Assembly (NCBI GenBank): GCA_003254885.1
Contig: QANT01007149.1
Span: 1 to 64,000, forward strand
Source: Purshia tridentata
Taxonomy: Eukaryota > Streptophyta > Magnoliopsida > Rosales > Rosaceae
Reading direction: 5' to 3'
Length of the DNA stretch: 64,000 nt
The notes beneath the pieces are model-generated. The model saw nothing but the letters and a program-made list of their open reading frames with translations. It was not told where the DNA came from and searched no databases. The translations under genes and the position numbers were made by a program. Positions 25,059-37,994 of the stretch are shown here, in pieces; positions within the stretch are counted from its first letter, which is position 1; every line of letters starts with the position of its first letter.

Positions 25059-27938
25059 GTCTTTGGATGAAGTAAAATGTCTATATTTGTATGGTTATGG
25101 CAAAGGTAAATACCCTCGGCCAACAAATCTGAAGAGCTATAAATTATACAACCTACAACAGCTCTAATAACTTCAATGAGGTTTTAGCTCTCAAAGTTTA
25201 CAAAAGAAAGAGGACAACAATTGAATGACAAATTAGTCCTGTCTGCAAAACCTAAATCGAACAGATTTATCTAAAGCATAAACCTTTAGCTCAAATGAAA
25301 TAGAAGGATACCCAATAAATCAAACAAGAAAAAACTAATTGCACATAAAATTCAGATTCTCCAACCTCTTTAGCCTTGAAGCTTTCCAAGTTACAAGAGA
25401 AATCGGCTAAATGTATTCCAAACAAAAACCAAAGACACAAACTTGACCCCCAAATCCTCAGATTTCCCAAACCCACCAGCTCAACAGCTAGGTGGGTTTC
25501 CAAAACCTTCCAACCAAGGCCCAAGGAACCCCAGAATATCAAGTCCTTCAATTCCAATAAACTCAACCCAGAAAACTTATCCGCAAAAACAAAAAACCAA
25601 CCTCCCAAATCCGAAACAACTGGGTTTTACTTGAAATGCCCAAAAGCAATCAAATTTACAGCCAAATGGGTCCTCAGATCAGAATCCAAAAAGATTAGAG
25701 AGCTTCAATAAATGAAAGCTTATATAATAACGGATTGGATTTATGGAAACCATTGGGAAGTGTGAAGGGATAAAGATATCGGTACGGTGACGCCGATTTT
25801 GAATAAAAAAGATGGCGAAGATTCGGATTTTGCGAAAATATATATAAAAGGCAGATAAGGTGGCAGAGAGAGACTTCTCCGCACCTACCCGACAAACCAA
25901 TTCGAGACTGATTGGAACTTTCGATTTATAGAGTTCAAGAAAGTAGCAGACAAAATGCAACGCCAATAAAATCAGACAGACGAAAAACAGAAGTTAAAAG
26001 TTTCGAAATTTCTTTGGTTGGTTGATTTTCAAAGCATCGAGTTTTGAGTAAACGAAATCACATTTGGTTGCTTACAAGCCAGAAACAATTGCGTTACTGA
26101 TGACGACCCAAAACGTTGTAAAAAAAAAAAGGATTCGAACAGTTGGTTGATATGGACATATGTTGTGGATTTTACTGGGCCTCTATTTTATTTGGGCTCA
26201 AATTCAGCTTCAATTCACACCCATTTTTCGGTCCTTGCAATTAAGTCCCTATAGACTACAGGCTTAGCTAAGAAAGTTACAATTGTACTCTTCCAATTTG
26301 GTTTAGGCCCATTTTGGTCCTATAAGTTCTTGTGTTTTAAGTGTTTGGTAAAATAAAATATTTAAATTTTTTAAGAAAAATTACTGTCATTAAAAGCTAA
26401 AATCAGAAATTAGTATGGACTAACTTCCCATTTTAGCTTGTGCAAGAATCAGTTGGAGAAAATATTAAAATTTGGTATCTAAAATCAACATAGCTATTTT
26501 CCAATGATAAAAGAACTCACATTCAATATTTCTTTCAATACCATTTTAGTGTTAAATTGTGTGTTCAAACTTCAAAGGGGTTCTGCATAGTTTATCTCAT
26601 TTAAATTAATCTGTCATTTAATTCTTTTTGATTACATCAAAATCTGAGTTTAGGATTAGCCACCCATGCGAATGTGATTTAAGTTAATAAATATCCATGT
26701 GATTGGACAATGGAGGTACGTGGGATTCTCCCTATGTAATTAACCTCGAGATCTGCGCTTAACTTTGTGATTATTGTCAACATTGAATATAATCTGATTT
26801 GACATACAATGAAAATCCAATCTACTCAATTTTGTTAGTCCATTTTAACTGCTGGAGATAAAATAAGATATACCAAATACAGAACGGCCGCAGATATATC
26901 ACCTTTTCTGGAGGGTTTATGTTTAATTAGTCCACATCTCTCTACTCTGTCATCGTCTTGGCATCCAACTAAGTGGGCCCACCAATGGAGAGACTTGTCA
27001 GTAATCATGCTTGCATTGCACGTTACTCTTGCACCATGTCTATATGACTATCTCCAAAACTGTTTATCTGTCTCAGGTAACCAAGCATCTTTCATCTATT
27101 TGTTCATTTGTTTGTTTATTCAATTTTCTCTATTACTGCTCTAATAGAGATAATTAGGACATGTATATCCATCTGTATGAGTCATAATTTTATTATGAAG
27201 TAGATTAGTATGAAAAATTTTATCATACAGATTTAGGCACAAATTTTAACCATTCAAGGCTGATATGGGTTCCATTTCTCTAAGATATAATTTTTCATTT
27301 TTAAATCTAGATATGTTAGATATAATATAGTGAATATTCCAGAAAAATTCTGAGTGACACAATCAACTAATCCAAAAAACACTAATTGTGAAGTTGTGAC
27401 CTCACACACAATCTTTTTATTTATTTAAGTGGAAATTTCCAAACTGGCCCAAAAAAAAAGTGGACATTTCCAAGAGTGTTTACAGGGGGAATAAAGTGCT
27501 TATTGGTATTATTAAAGTTCTGGTCCTCCTCTGACCAAGGACTTTTAATTGTGTCAATTCTCTTTATCAAAAGAAAGCAGAAAAAAAAAAAGGTATATGT
27601 GTCAACTCTTAATGGCCAAGTCAAGCTCTCTGTTTGTGTTTATAAGTTTATAGTTTATACTAGTCAAGCTATCCAAGTCCGAGCCTCCCAAACCAGAAAT
27701 TTAAAATTAAGTTAGAGCGTAGATAGAATCAAAAGGCCAATTGCTGTAGTCAACTATTAAATTTTCAGAAAACTCACCTCTGGGTTTTGGAGTCATCTCA
27801 AAAACCATCTTTGCATTAACTTTGTTTCCAGCCAACCAAAATAAAACTCTGCTTCCAAAACCTTCATAAAAAGCCAAATCCACACCAAAACTTGGATTTG
27901 GCAAGACAGAAAAATTGAATGATTAGGAGCTTGAAAAA
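25059..27938. other. Shared upstream region of SDP1 and PICBP
   Basis: About 2.9 kb separate the two divergent start codons. The SDP1-proximal part (25.1-26.0 kb) is open in several frames and probably contains 5' UTR and promoter. No conserved protein is recognisable there. The rest is AT-rich, with no gene or clear element. Confidence 0.5.
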
Positions 27939-30900
27939 ATGGAGGATACCCAGATGTCTGAGCAGTTTTCAATGACCACTGAATCATCTATTCTTCAAAA
28001 CCAAAATGGCAGAAACCAAGAACCACAAGAGCTGAAGAAGAAATTGAAAAAGTTGAGATCAACCAGAAGAAGAGCCAAGCACAGATCCAATCACCTTGTA
28101 TCCATTGATGCAGTAGCAGGCTCACCACAATCAATTTCAACTGAAATATCAACTTGTTCTGATACAAGCACAGATAATTTACAGGCAAGTCTGTTACAAA
28201 TTCTTAATCTAGCTTTGGTTTTAAATTTTAATGCTTTGCTTAAAATAGCTGGAAGTTGAAGATTGTCTTTCTTTCTTTTTGTTTTTTTGTTCTTCATTTG
28301 GTTTCTCCGCAGATTTCAGCAGGAAAATTAATAAGGCGGTCAAGCTTTAAGCCTGTAAAGAATTTGACAAGAATGTCAAGCTTGAAATTCAAGAACCCTT
28401 TAATGAGGAAATGCTCTGGAGGAACCCAACTGAATAATAACCCGCAGAAATCAAGAAAGGCCAAGCCTGCAAATTCTGGTAACTCAAGACCATCTGCAAG
28501 AAAAATGAAATCTGGGTATGATGCAGATTCATCATCACCAAGCTTCTCAAAGAAGACATGCTGCTCCAATGAGAAAAATACACAGTTTCAGGCAAGTTCC
28601 TCTAACTCTGAATCAAGTTATTGCAGCGCTAGTGAGACTAGGAAAATATCAGTTTATTCAAAGCCAAACTCAGCCTCTCCTGATCACAAGTCAGAAAGAC
28701 TTTTGACAATGAAATCTAGTCCCAAACCTTTGAAGGTCCCAACAAAATTGGCTAGAACGAAATCCATGAAGTGTTCTATGAGAAAACACTCTGAAACCTC
28801 TCAACTTCAAGAGTTAGGTGTACAAAGAGCTACTTGTTCTTCAGCTCTCAAAGGTTCCAAGGTGCCTGACTTGCCGAATCTGCAGGCAGAGGGAAGTGAA
28901 TCTGAAGGAATTTCGGTCATGAAGGTTTGTCCTTTCACTTATTGCTCGCTTCATGGCCATCGCCATGCCAATGCTCCTCCACTCAAGCGCCTCATATCGA
29001 TAAGGAGGCGCTTGTTGAAGAATCAAAGGAAAAATGCACCGGCAAGTACTCGACCCTCACTCAGAATGAAAAGGTCTGGCAAGAGTAAGGAAAATCAGAC
29101 AAATCAGATGGTCTGCAATGGAGATGATGCAGAGCATGAAACAACGTCTCGTGTGGTAGAAGAATTGGGAAGGGAAATGCTCCAAGAAAACTCTGCTGGA
29201 CTAGAAGCCGAGCCAGGTGGAATTCCTACTTGCAGTGAAGATTGTGAAGGCAACTATGATTTTTCAAATTTTTCTGAGGAGAGTCTGCAACAAATAAGTG
29301 ATTTTGGCACAGTAGAACAGCATGCCTTGGTGTCACTCCCTGCACTTGATAATTTAAGAACAGATTCTGAAGCCACCAACACAGACAGGAAAGAAGAGGA
29401 AATTGCAGCATCTAATCACAATGAAGCTGCTGAGTCCACTTGCACTGATAAACTGACCAACAGTCATCCTAAATCAGTTGAAAAAGGTATGGAGGGCAAT
29501 GATTGCACAACTGTCGAAGTGTCTTATAAACTGAAAAGATCAACCCCCGATGAAACTGTGGAATCAACAAACCGCAATGAAAACAATGACATATCTTCCG
29601 TTTCTGGTTATGAGGCACCGGAGGAACCAACCACAGCTAATGAGCACAAAAATGGAAGTATGCAGACAAAAAATCATAAGTATATCAGAATGTGGCATTT
29701 GATGTACAAACATGCGGTTAAAGGTAACACTGCAAATGTTGAAAACCAGCTCCCTCTTGATGGAGAGGACAAAAAGGAGCAAGTAGAAGGTACCAACACT
29801 ACACTTGGGCCTATCAATTTAGGCTTTTCCGAAACAGAAGAGCATACGTCTTCAATAAATCACACTGCAGGAGACCCAAAAATTGAGTCCTGCCACCATG
29901 ATGCCATTAGGCTGGTACAAGAAGCATTTGATAACATTCTTCTCCCAGAAGTTCAGGACAGCTCATATGATGATCAATCAATTACTAGTGGCATAAGCTC
30001 AGACCAGGAATCATTAGAACAGAATCGTGATGAGTGTGGGCAGCAGAGCAGCTCAACTTCCAGTGGTTCTGCTGGGGACAGTATAGTACAAAATCCGGAA
30101 GAAACATGCACCAAAGCTGAAAATACAAGTGCCCCAAACGAAGAGAAAACATTGTCAAAAGTGGGAGATAAGTTGGACCGGAAAACACCCAAGAGCTGGA
30201 GCCGTCTGAAAAAGTTCGTTCTCCTCAAGAGATTTGTCAAGGCAATTGAAAAGGTGAGGAACCTCAATTACCCGAAGCCACGACACCTTCCTTTGGATCC
30301 TGACCCAGAAGCAGAAAAAATCAATCTTAGGCAGCAAAAAATAGAAGAGAGAAAGAATGCTGAGGAATGGATGCTTGATTATGCACTTCAACAGGTTATG
30401 TCTAAACTACCTCCACCTCAACAAAGAAGAGTGGCATTGCTTGTAGAAGCTTTTGAAACAGTTCTTCCATTTCCAGAACTTAAAACTAGCAAGAGGTCCA
30501 ATGCAATAGATTCCACTGGAGCCGATCTTCCAGTCCGCAATGGTTTGTCAGTTCAAAGTTCTGATCAAACAGGTAAAGAGAATGATTCTGGAACTTCTGC
30601 CGGAATGTTGCTTGGGAATATGTCATGTCCTGAGAAAAGTTTCAATGAGTATCCAGATCCATTGGAAGAACAGCAAGGTCCAGTGAAAGTTTCTGAGCTC
30701 AAAGAATCAATTACAGGACACTGTTGCATTGAAACAGAACTAGAGATAACTGTTTCTGAAGCCACTAATGAAGACCAGCAGGCAAAACAAATTGTTTCAG
30801 TCAATACTGGTAATGGGGATGACAAAGTCATTGCCACTTCTGATGAAAAAGATTTTACCAATATTTCTTTATCAGAAATCAAAGATCGCAGGTTATGTTA

Positions 30901-32140
30901 TGAAAGCTCCTTCAAGCGAGATGAACATGGTAGCACCAGTAATGAAGGTCTTGTAAATGAAACAGTTCAAGAAGTGCCCAAAGAAATGATTTCAATCACA
31001 AGTTTGGAGGAACTTAGCAACATAAATTCCAAGGTTAAAAACATCAATTTAGAGGCCAATAAGTTAATCACCGAAACTGCTGAACAATCAGATTCATCCA
31101 AGGACCAGGTCCCAGTAAAACATGTGGATTCAACAGCAGATAACATGGTGATCTCTTTAGCTTCCACAGAAGAAACTAAGGAATCAATGGCAAAAAGAGA
31201 AGAAGTGAATGGAGGAGCTATGCCACTTGAAGAATCTCGTTCGGGTTGCAATACTAATGTACCCCATGAGACCCAATTGGAAAAACAGAAATACTCAAGC
31301 CTATGGTTCTTAGTATATAAGCACATGGCATCAAGTATTGCTGCAGAAGATGGAGACAAACCACGTGAAAGAGCAGATGAAGAACAGGTAGAGGACACCA
31401 ACACAATGCCTGGAACAGACATTCATGGTTCTTGCCAAAGTTCTTCTGGGATGGATCAAGAGCTGGGCATGCAAATTCACAATGCAGACAGAAAAAATAT
31501 TGAACTCCGCCGGATTGAAGCTATTAAGCTGGTAGAGAAAGCTATTGATGAAATTCCAGAGAACCAGGATGAATCAGATGATGGTCAATCAAACACTAGA
31601 GACTTAATTCCAGACCAAGAACCTCCAGAAAATAAAGTTGATATAGATGGGAAATCTTCCACCTCAACTCCCACTAACTCTTCCGCAGATTGCCTCAGAG
31701 AACCCAGAAAAAACAATCATCCCGAAGAAATGTTGCTGACATCTGATAATGCTAACATCGGGGAAGAAGAAAAGGCGGTGCCAAAGGTGGAAGACAAACC
31801 TAAGCAGAAAATTTCAAAGAACTGGAGCAACCTGAAAAAAATGATTCTGCTTAATAGATTTATCAAGGCATTGGAAAAGGTGAAGACATTCAACCCCAGA
31901 GGGCCAAGATATTTGCCATTGGAGCATGACCCAGAAGCAGAGAAAGTTGATCTTAAGCACCAAAACATGGATGAGAGGAAGAATGCTGAGGAATGGATGC
32001 TTGATTATGCAGTTCAACAAGCTGTTGCCAGATTAACTCCAGCAAGGAAAAGAAAAGTAGCACTGCTTGTAGAGGCTTTCGAAACAGTCATTCCAAATAA
32101 TGGAACTCCAAACCCATTCAAGCCACAACTTACTCACTAA
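27939..32140 (+). CDS. PICBP: PICBP-like calmodulin-binding protein
   Basis: Two exons (27939-28184 and 28313-32140) give 1357 residues. The N-terminal part is basic (KKKLKKLRSTRRRAKHRS). The middle is long, Ser/Glu-rich and probably disordered. Two copies of the plant calmodulin-binding domain sit at about residues 710-805 and 1252-1343. Each has a basic amphipathic helix (WSRLKKFVLLKRFVKAIEKV; NWSNLKKMILLNRFIKALEK), then the LPL-x-DPEAEK and ERKNAEEWMLDYA blocks, ending RVALLVEAFETV or its near copy. A W-x-L-x-YKH block precedes each copy. The single intron starts with GC in the ideal context (ACAG/GCAAGT), and no GT donor nearby keeps the frame. The Arabidopsis homologue PICBP (At5g04020) is next to SDP1 there too. 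It is thought to bind calmodulin in Ca2+ and defence signalling; its exact role is unclear. Confidence 0.9.
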
Positions 32141-33600
32141 GGTAAAATCAAAGATCCTCCCATTTTTTCCTTTCAGTTTACAAATTATATTTATATGTAT
32201 GACACATGCAAAGTCGAGCTCGGAAAGCCAAGTAAAAACAAGTTACAGATATTGGATAAAAAAAGTCCCCACCATTCTATACAATCATTGTATACAACCA
32301 TCTCTCACTGCCAGTCGTCACAAGTTTAACAAGAAGAGGGAGATTGTATATAACGGTTGTATGCAATGTAAGCCAGTATATATGAGACAGCAGAATATAT
32401 AGGACATATTCCAGCACCTTCATACAAGTTCTATGATGAACAAGAGAAATGCCCAGTTAACATGATTAGCATTAAATAATAGTAATATACCATATATACC
32501 AGTATTGGTAGAAGCTCATCATTCTTCTTTAATTAATTAAAAAATGTGCAGGTACAGCAATGGATGGCTCCATAACTTCATAATACATGTCCATAGTTTA
32601 TGTATGTAATCATTCAATGAAGATTGCAGAGTGAATGCTGTAATAAGGAAACTTCTTTCTTTTCTTGGCCCTTTGGTGAGGTTTACCTTTTCCTTTTCTT
32701 TTTCTTTTCCTTTCTTTTATTCTTTTTATGTAAATTGTTATTGAGAGGGGGTTCTAAATTAAAAGCCTATTTTGGGATCAGCCTATTGGCTATTGTGAAG
32801 AGTGAATGTAATGGAATGCATTAGAAAGATTTAAGTTATAGAAAAACAAAACTTTATGCCGGTGGTGCTCTAAATCTTGGAACCTCTATGATTGTAGCAG
32901 TTTGCATAACTTGTTCATTATTATAAGCTATGGCTTTGACAACAAAAACGAAAATTTGTTGTAACTGGTATCCTCTCAAGTAAATTTGTGTCAAACCCAC
33001 CTAAACCTTTAAGTCTTTAACCAATTCCACTAAGGCCCAACTCTCAACCCTCCATGTCCATTCTCATTTACGCCCAATATTCCAGCTTAGCCTACTTTTT
33101 GGGCTCACTTCTGATCTTACGAGAAGAGGGAGGTTGTATACAACGATGGTATGTATTTTGCATATGATAACTCTGTTGGTAGGCATGGCCAAGCTTCGAT
33201 CACATTACTCTTTAACAGATAACAGCAGTAATATAATAAAACAATAATTCATGAATAAGAAAATGAGACATTAGTTGAAGTTTATAATTAATCCAATGGT
33301 ACGTCAGAGTATTTAATCTCATGTACATGATTAGAAATATTCGACTCTTATCTTATTTATTTTCTAATTTCTTATTCTCTTTAGAGAAAGATAACAAGAA
33401 ACTAGTAAAGAGATGACACAATTGAAATTACCAACAGTAACGAGAAGTGAAACAATGCGTATATACATGCCGGAATGAATGGGTCTGAAAGAATCGATTG
33501 GGTTTAGGTAGAATGAACAAAATATGCATGAAAGTGAGAGCATATACACCGTGGCAGCTGTACTGGTTCACTGCGACATATTCAATAATACCATATATAA
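32141..33600. other. Intergenic between PICBP and B-box gene
   Basis: The two genes converge here. I see the PICBP 3' UTR, a T/C-rich run at 32660-32720, and a short imperfect inverted repeat near 32265-32375 built on GTATACAACCATCTCT. A copy of a related word recurs near 33125. No gene is seen. Confidence 0.5.
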
Positions 33601-35104
33601 TTAGGAGCCATGGTGTACTGCCTGTACAAATCGGCCTTGTACTCGCTTATTACGAGTCCTAACTGTAGCTTTCTGAGATGGATATCGAATTTTTTTCTCA
33701 AGCCTGAAAATTAAAATGTATTTGTCTGTTAATTTGGCAATCCTTGAACCTTAAAATTAAACATAAGATGTTAGAAAATGTATATCAAACTTAAGAGTGC
33801 TAGCTATTGCTATATGCATGAATTACTTTCTATCTGAAGCCTCACATTTGAGAGATCAAGGTTGAGATGAAGACCTGATGGGGTGCAAAGAGATAGACTA
33901 ATATCATCCCTATAATATGTACTTACATTCGGGAGTGCTTCTTGGCTTTGTACCTCATCATGGCATTGGCTCTAGCTCTTATACGACATGAAGAATATTC
34001 CAAGCTCCCCACAAGGTTTTGCAGCTTTTTCGAGGCAGTACACAACGTACTGTCTCTGGGCCCTACTGAAGCATCCATGGAATTGGAGGAGGAGGAGGAG
34101 CATTGATCATGTTGATCACCTCCAAAATCAGGGACTTTGAAATCATCATCGAATACAGATTCTTCACAAACCCCAAGGTCTTGTATATTTTGACCAGACC
34201 ACAGCTGCAAATTAAAGAAGATTTCAGACATCATGAAATTATTATGTAACATAATTTATACTTTGATTTACAATACTACTCTATATCTACATATAACATA
34301 AGACTGCATTCTATAAAGACTTGATTTCTGTAGAGGACTATGACTTGATATAAGAACATTAAATATGAAGTCATCCATACCTGATTCTGAAATTTAGTAC
34401 CAAGACTCGGGGAACATTGTTTACGTTGGACCCTGTTTGAAGTGTGACGTAGGGAAGAAGATAGCAGATTGAGCTGAAGCCTATTCAACTCAATAATCTG
34501 GTCCAGAATAAGCCAATAACAAGTGCTGTTTTTCTGCTCTAGATCACCTAATTCACGACATATCTGCAGGATATATAAAACACATTAATACTTAGAAAGT
34601 TTTAATGAATTAAGTGACGGACCACTAATTTCTGTGTAGCTAGCTAGCTAGGTACGTACGTACCTTATGATGAGTTAGACTGCTTGAACCTACGAATGTC
34701 ATTGTCATTGGAAGGCCTTCAAATTGTGAGCAAGAAGAGTTTCCACGAAGGGAAACACTACTAATTGGGTGTATCCCAGTGTGCACCTCCATGATGTCCA
34801 CCCCGGCAGAACCGCCGCGACGACTACGATTAGTACTGCTGGAGATGCGACTAGTAGTAGTAGTAGTAGTACTGGAGATGTGATCCAATTTGAAACCCCA
34901 AAACGCTGCGAACTCGTTCGCTGAGGGGCAACCTGTGTAACTGCATGAATCACATAATAAGATGGTACGGCGGCTGTGCCGGTGAACGAGTGTATTAACG
35001 TTGTGGACCTTGGCATCACAGCAAAGGCAAAGATATGCTGCATCAGCTTCACAATGTACAACTGCCCTTACTTCCCGGCACAACTCACAAATTCTCTCAT
35101 CCAT
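33601..35104 (-). CDS. B-box zinc finger / CCT domain transcription factor
   Basis: Four exons (35104-34664, 34563-34381, 34204-33927 and 33703-33601) give 334 residues. An N-terminal B-box runs from about residue 6 to 52 (CELCREVRAVVHC, then CLCCDAKVH). It continues directly into CDSCSYTGCP with no second complete B-box. Exon 2 encodes a Leu-rich segment (DLEQKNSTCYWLILDQIIEL). The C-terminus is a CCT domain (NAMMRYKAKKHSR, then EKKIRYPSQKATVRTRNKRV) split by the last intron, whose donor GTAAGT lies at a frame-stopping point, so the gene could be mis-called as ending at 33923. One B-box plus CCT is the layout of group III CONSTANS-like proteins, though the N-terminus reads more like At1g68190. 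Nuclear regulator, probably in light or development responses (inference). Confidence 0.88.
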
Positions 35105-36630
35105 TTTGAATTTTTATCGACCTAATATATATGTACTTCTTCGATCATTCACAATGATTACTGGCTACCATATATATATTTCCATTGAGTTATTTAACAA
35201 TTTTAATGTGCATGATGGAGTAGTCACTTTCAATTCATAATTGGTACGTCCATCTGTACCTACACAATTCACATTTCTTTGATTTGATTTCAATTTCGTC
35301 ATTAATTTGATTAATAGCTAGAGAATAAAGAAAAATCCAATGGGAATGAAACACAAATTAAGGCATTAATAGAGATGAGATGAACGTACCTAGAGTGATG
35401 TCAAAGAAATATTCAGAGCTGATTCCACACAAAAGCACTTGTAGACCACCAGATCTGGAGAAGCTAGATGTTGATGAGGAGGGCACAGGGAGGCCATCCT
35501 AGAGCAAAATCTCCATTAGATGGGATTGATTACAACAAAGATTGGGAGGGTTCCAAAACCCAAAACTGATTTACATAATTACACAAGGAACAGATGCACA
35601 CAAAACATGAAAGAATAGATCGATAAGACTTATTTATTCATTATGTTTTTTTGGTATAGAATAGAGAAGACTAATGAATCATATAACAAAATAGGGAAGA
35701 ATTTTCGATTCTCCATTGATCATGCTTGAATGGTGGTAGTGGAGATGCAACAGGAACACTGCATGGTAGTGATTAAGCCATAGAAAGTACACACACACAC
35801 TTAAAAGTCATAATTCCGTGCAATTAGTGTGTTTAGTTTTGACCCACACTCTTTTTTAATTATTTATTTTTAAGTCACATAAGTGGGAATTGACTCTTTC
35901 TGATATTAGTTTCCAAGAGTATCCTTAGTTTAACTTGTTTGGTCAGTCGTACGATTCTTTTATCTTAGATTTTTTTTCTCGTACGATTTCTTCATTTTAG
36001 ATTTTTTTCTGGTTATTAAAAATAGATTTAAATAAAACTTTGGTGTAATAGGGATTGACATCACCAATAAAGAGGATGAGTTTGGACTTTTTCCACATAT
36101 TTGTATTGTGAGTAGTCATTGGAAAATATTGCAGCAGTCGAGATGTCAAGCTTCGTAATCGCGTTTGAGTAATCATCCAAACATTTAAAAACCCCCTGTT
36201 TTTCTGGCGAGCCTTTTGTAACATCCTTGTAATTGGCATACAATGACAACAAGTCAATATTGTTTTTCCGATGCATTTTGTGTTGCAAGACTAATTGCTA
36301 CGTAGGCCAGCCCCGTAAGCTTGGTTTTTGGGTTATTTTTGAGGCTAGAGATGCACAAATCCATGTGAGACAATATATTGACATGCTTCTTCAAGCTTCG
36401 TAGAGGTGGCAACCTGGTTCCATATATCTATCAACTAAATTAGGATCTGCAGCAACAGCAACTAGTACTTGTTGTTGTTGTAGCACACACAAGGTTGACA
36501 CAAGGAGACAAATATGGCAGCTACAACGCCCTTCATATATACCTAGCTTGTTATTCTTTCAATTCTAATTCTAATAATGGTAGATATTGATCATCAACTG
36601 CGTTGGCGCTAATGACATATTTTGAGGGTA
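35105..36630. other. Upstream region of the B-box gene and intergenic DNA
   Basis: The B-box 5' UTR may contain an intron here, because a good donor-like word (revcomp GGTACGTTCATC) occurs near 35390. Apart from the possible PMEI fragment listed separately, I see no gene. Confidence 0.45.
36060..36290 (-). pseudogene. Possible pectinesterase-inhibitor-like fragment
   Basis: The frame encodes about 75 residues with KCLDDYSNAITKLDISTAA. This resembles the C-x3-Y-x2-A-x3-L helix of plant invertase/pectin methylesterase inhibitors. The signal peptide and the first cysteine pair are missing, and the frame ends soon after. I regard it as a decayed fragment, and the family match is tentative. Confidence 0.35.
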
Positions 36631-36638
36631 TATATAAA

Positions 36639-36790
36639 GGGTAATGATTTTCACACTCCTATTTTGTACACTTGCACTCCTCTCCTTTATTTTTCTTCTT
36701 TTATTTGCTCAATTATTAAGGCTTTATAAAAGCAAAAAAAAGAGTGCAAATATACAAAATTGGAGTTTTAAAATCATCGCCCTATCGCCC
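36639..36790. mobile_element. 152-bp MITE with perfect 8-bp target duplication
   Basis: The left arm GGGTAATGATTTTCACACTC is matched by the reverse complement of the right arm (GTTTTAAAATCATCGCCCTA). Each arm also contains TTTTGTA and TTGCACTC words in mirrored order. TATATAAA is present at 36631-36638 and again at 36791-36798, giving a perfect eight-base target duplication. This fits a non-autonomous hAT element. Confidence 0.75.
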
Positions 36791-37590
36791 TATATAAATA
36801 TTAGGTTCACCAAACCATGGTTTACTGACCCTTCCAAATTAAGCCCCATTTTTTTAAAGTAGTACAATAAATTTAAACAAATCCAAACCATTAAGGATTT
36901 GGATTCTCCGAAGAAGCTAGATATTTTCAAACAACCCCTATGTGGCACCCTGTGTTCTTGCTTATATAGAAGATGTGCGCTGTTACATGCATTTTTCATC
37001 ATATCATATTCATTCAAACAAAATCTAGTGCATGGCTTCTTTCTTTCTTTTGAAAAGAGAATAAATCTAGCGGTTAAAACATAATTTTGATCCTTTGTTA
37101 AATGGTGTTTTGTTATATATGAGGCATGAGTGCATTACCACATGAGATATGTGCATGTATGTATGTAGAATTACTACCATCAGTACATCCACTCAACAAA
37201 AGAATGTGATGATAAAAATAGTACCCATTTGCATATTGAAAGTGACAAATTTAGAATATTACCCTAAAGATGGTATCAACAAGGGATCATGCGGGTTTAG
37301 TTAGGCATGTTCATGAACATTAGGTTTAGATTGAGTAATCTTTTTGAACTGACACTAATTTAGTTTTTGGGCTTTTGGGCCATTTTCACACACCTAGGCC
37401 CTACTCACTGGCATTTCCAAAGAGTATTTAATAATGGCATGAGTGCATAGACTTTAGCCTCACGAACAATCCGTTTTCTAGAGGAAATTATACACACAGT
37501 TGTTAAAGAAAATTCAATAAAGTCCTAATAAGACTAGGAAGAATCAATGCCAAATTAATCTGTGACTTATGCCCCAAGTCCTTTACTTCA

Positions 37591-37598
37591 TATAAATA
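37591..37598 (+). promoter_or_regulatory. TATA box of MAGLQ gene 1
   Basis: TATAAATA lies 98 bases before the start codon of the first small gene, in a typical position. Confidence 0.55.
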
Positions 37599-37688
37599 CA
37601 CCCAAATAAACGAACTTTAAACCACAAGTTTGGACATATATCAACCAAAATAACAGAGAGCTTAATTGTGACTTCGTTTCAGACCTCC

Positions 37689-37994
37689 ATGGCTGGCCTG
37701 CAATACTACTTCTTCCCCACTGATTTCTTCTACCCTCGACCACCTCCACAACCTGTCAATGGCGACAGCAAGTCAGTTGCTTTACCAGCTGTTCATCAAA
37801 GGACTCAGAGGAAGAGTGGAGGAGATGATCATCAACAGAGTAAAAAAGTAATGATTCATTATCATAATTACATAGGCAAGGACAAGATTTTGCGTACTTC
37901 TTCTTCATCAACATTCAACACTACTGCTACTACTTTCTCCATGCGTAATCAAGACCCAGATGCCTACGTAGCCCAATTAAGGTTGGACATATAG
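37689..37994 (+). CDS. Small MAGLQYxFFPTDFFYPR protein, copy 1
   Basis: This 101-residue protein of unknown function begins MAGLQYYFFPTDFFYPR and continues Pro-rich (PPPQP), then Gln/His/Lys-rich, then Ser/Thr-rich. It has no signal peptide, membrane segment or known domain. The start CCATGGCTGG matches the plant initiation context and is the point where all three family members begin to agree; an in-frame ATG seven codons upstream is not shared. It is the most divergent of three same-strand paralogues in this window. The N-terminal 17-residue motif is near identical in all three, while the tails differ, which suggests that the N-terminus carries the function. I do not know the role. Confidence 0.75.
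   Translation: MAGLQYYFFPTDFFYPRPPPQPVNGDSKSVALPAVHQRTQRKSGGDDHQQSKKVMIHYHNYIGKDKILRTSSSSTFNTTATTFSMRNQDPDAYVAQLRLDI

Noticed and set aside
28185-28192. GT donor four bases downstream of the PICBP GC donor
   Set aside because: Using it shifts the frame at the next exon, while the GC site keeps it and fits the GC-donor consensus.
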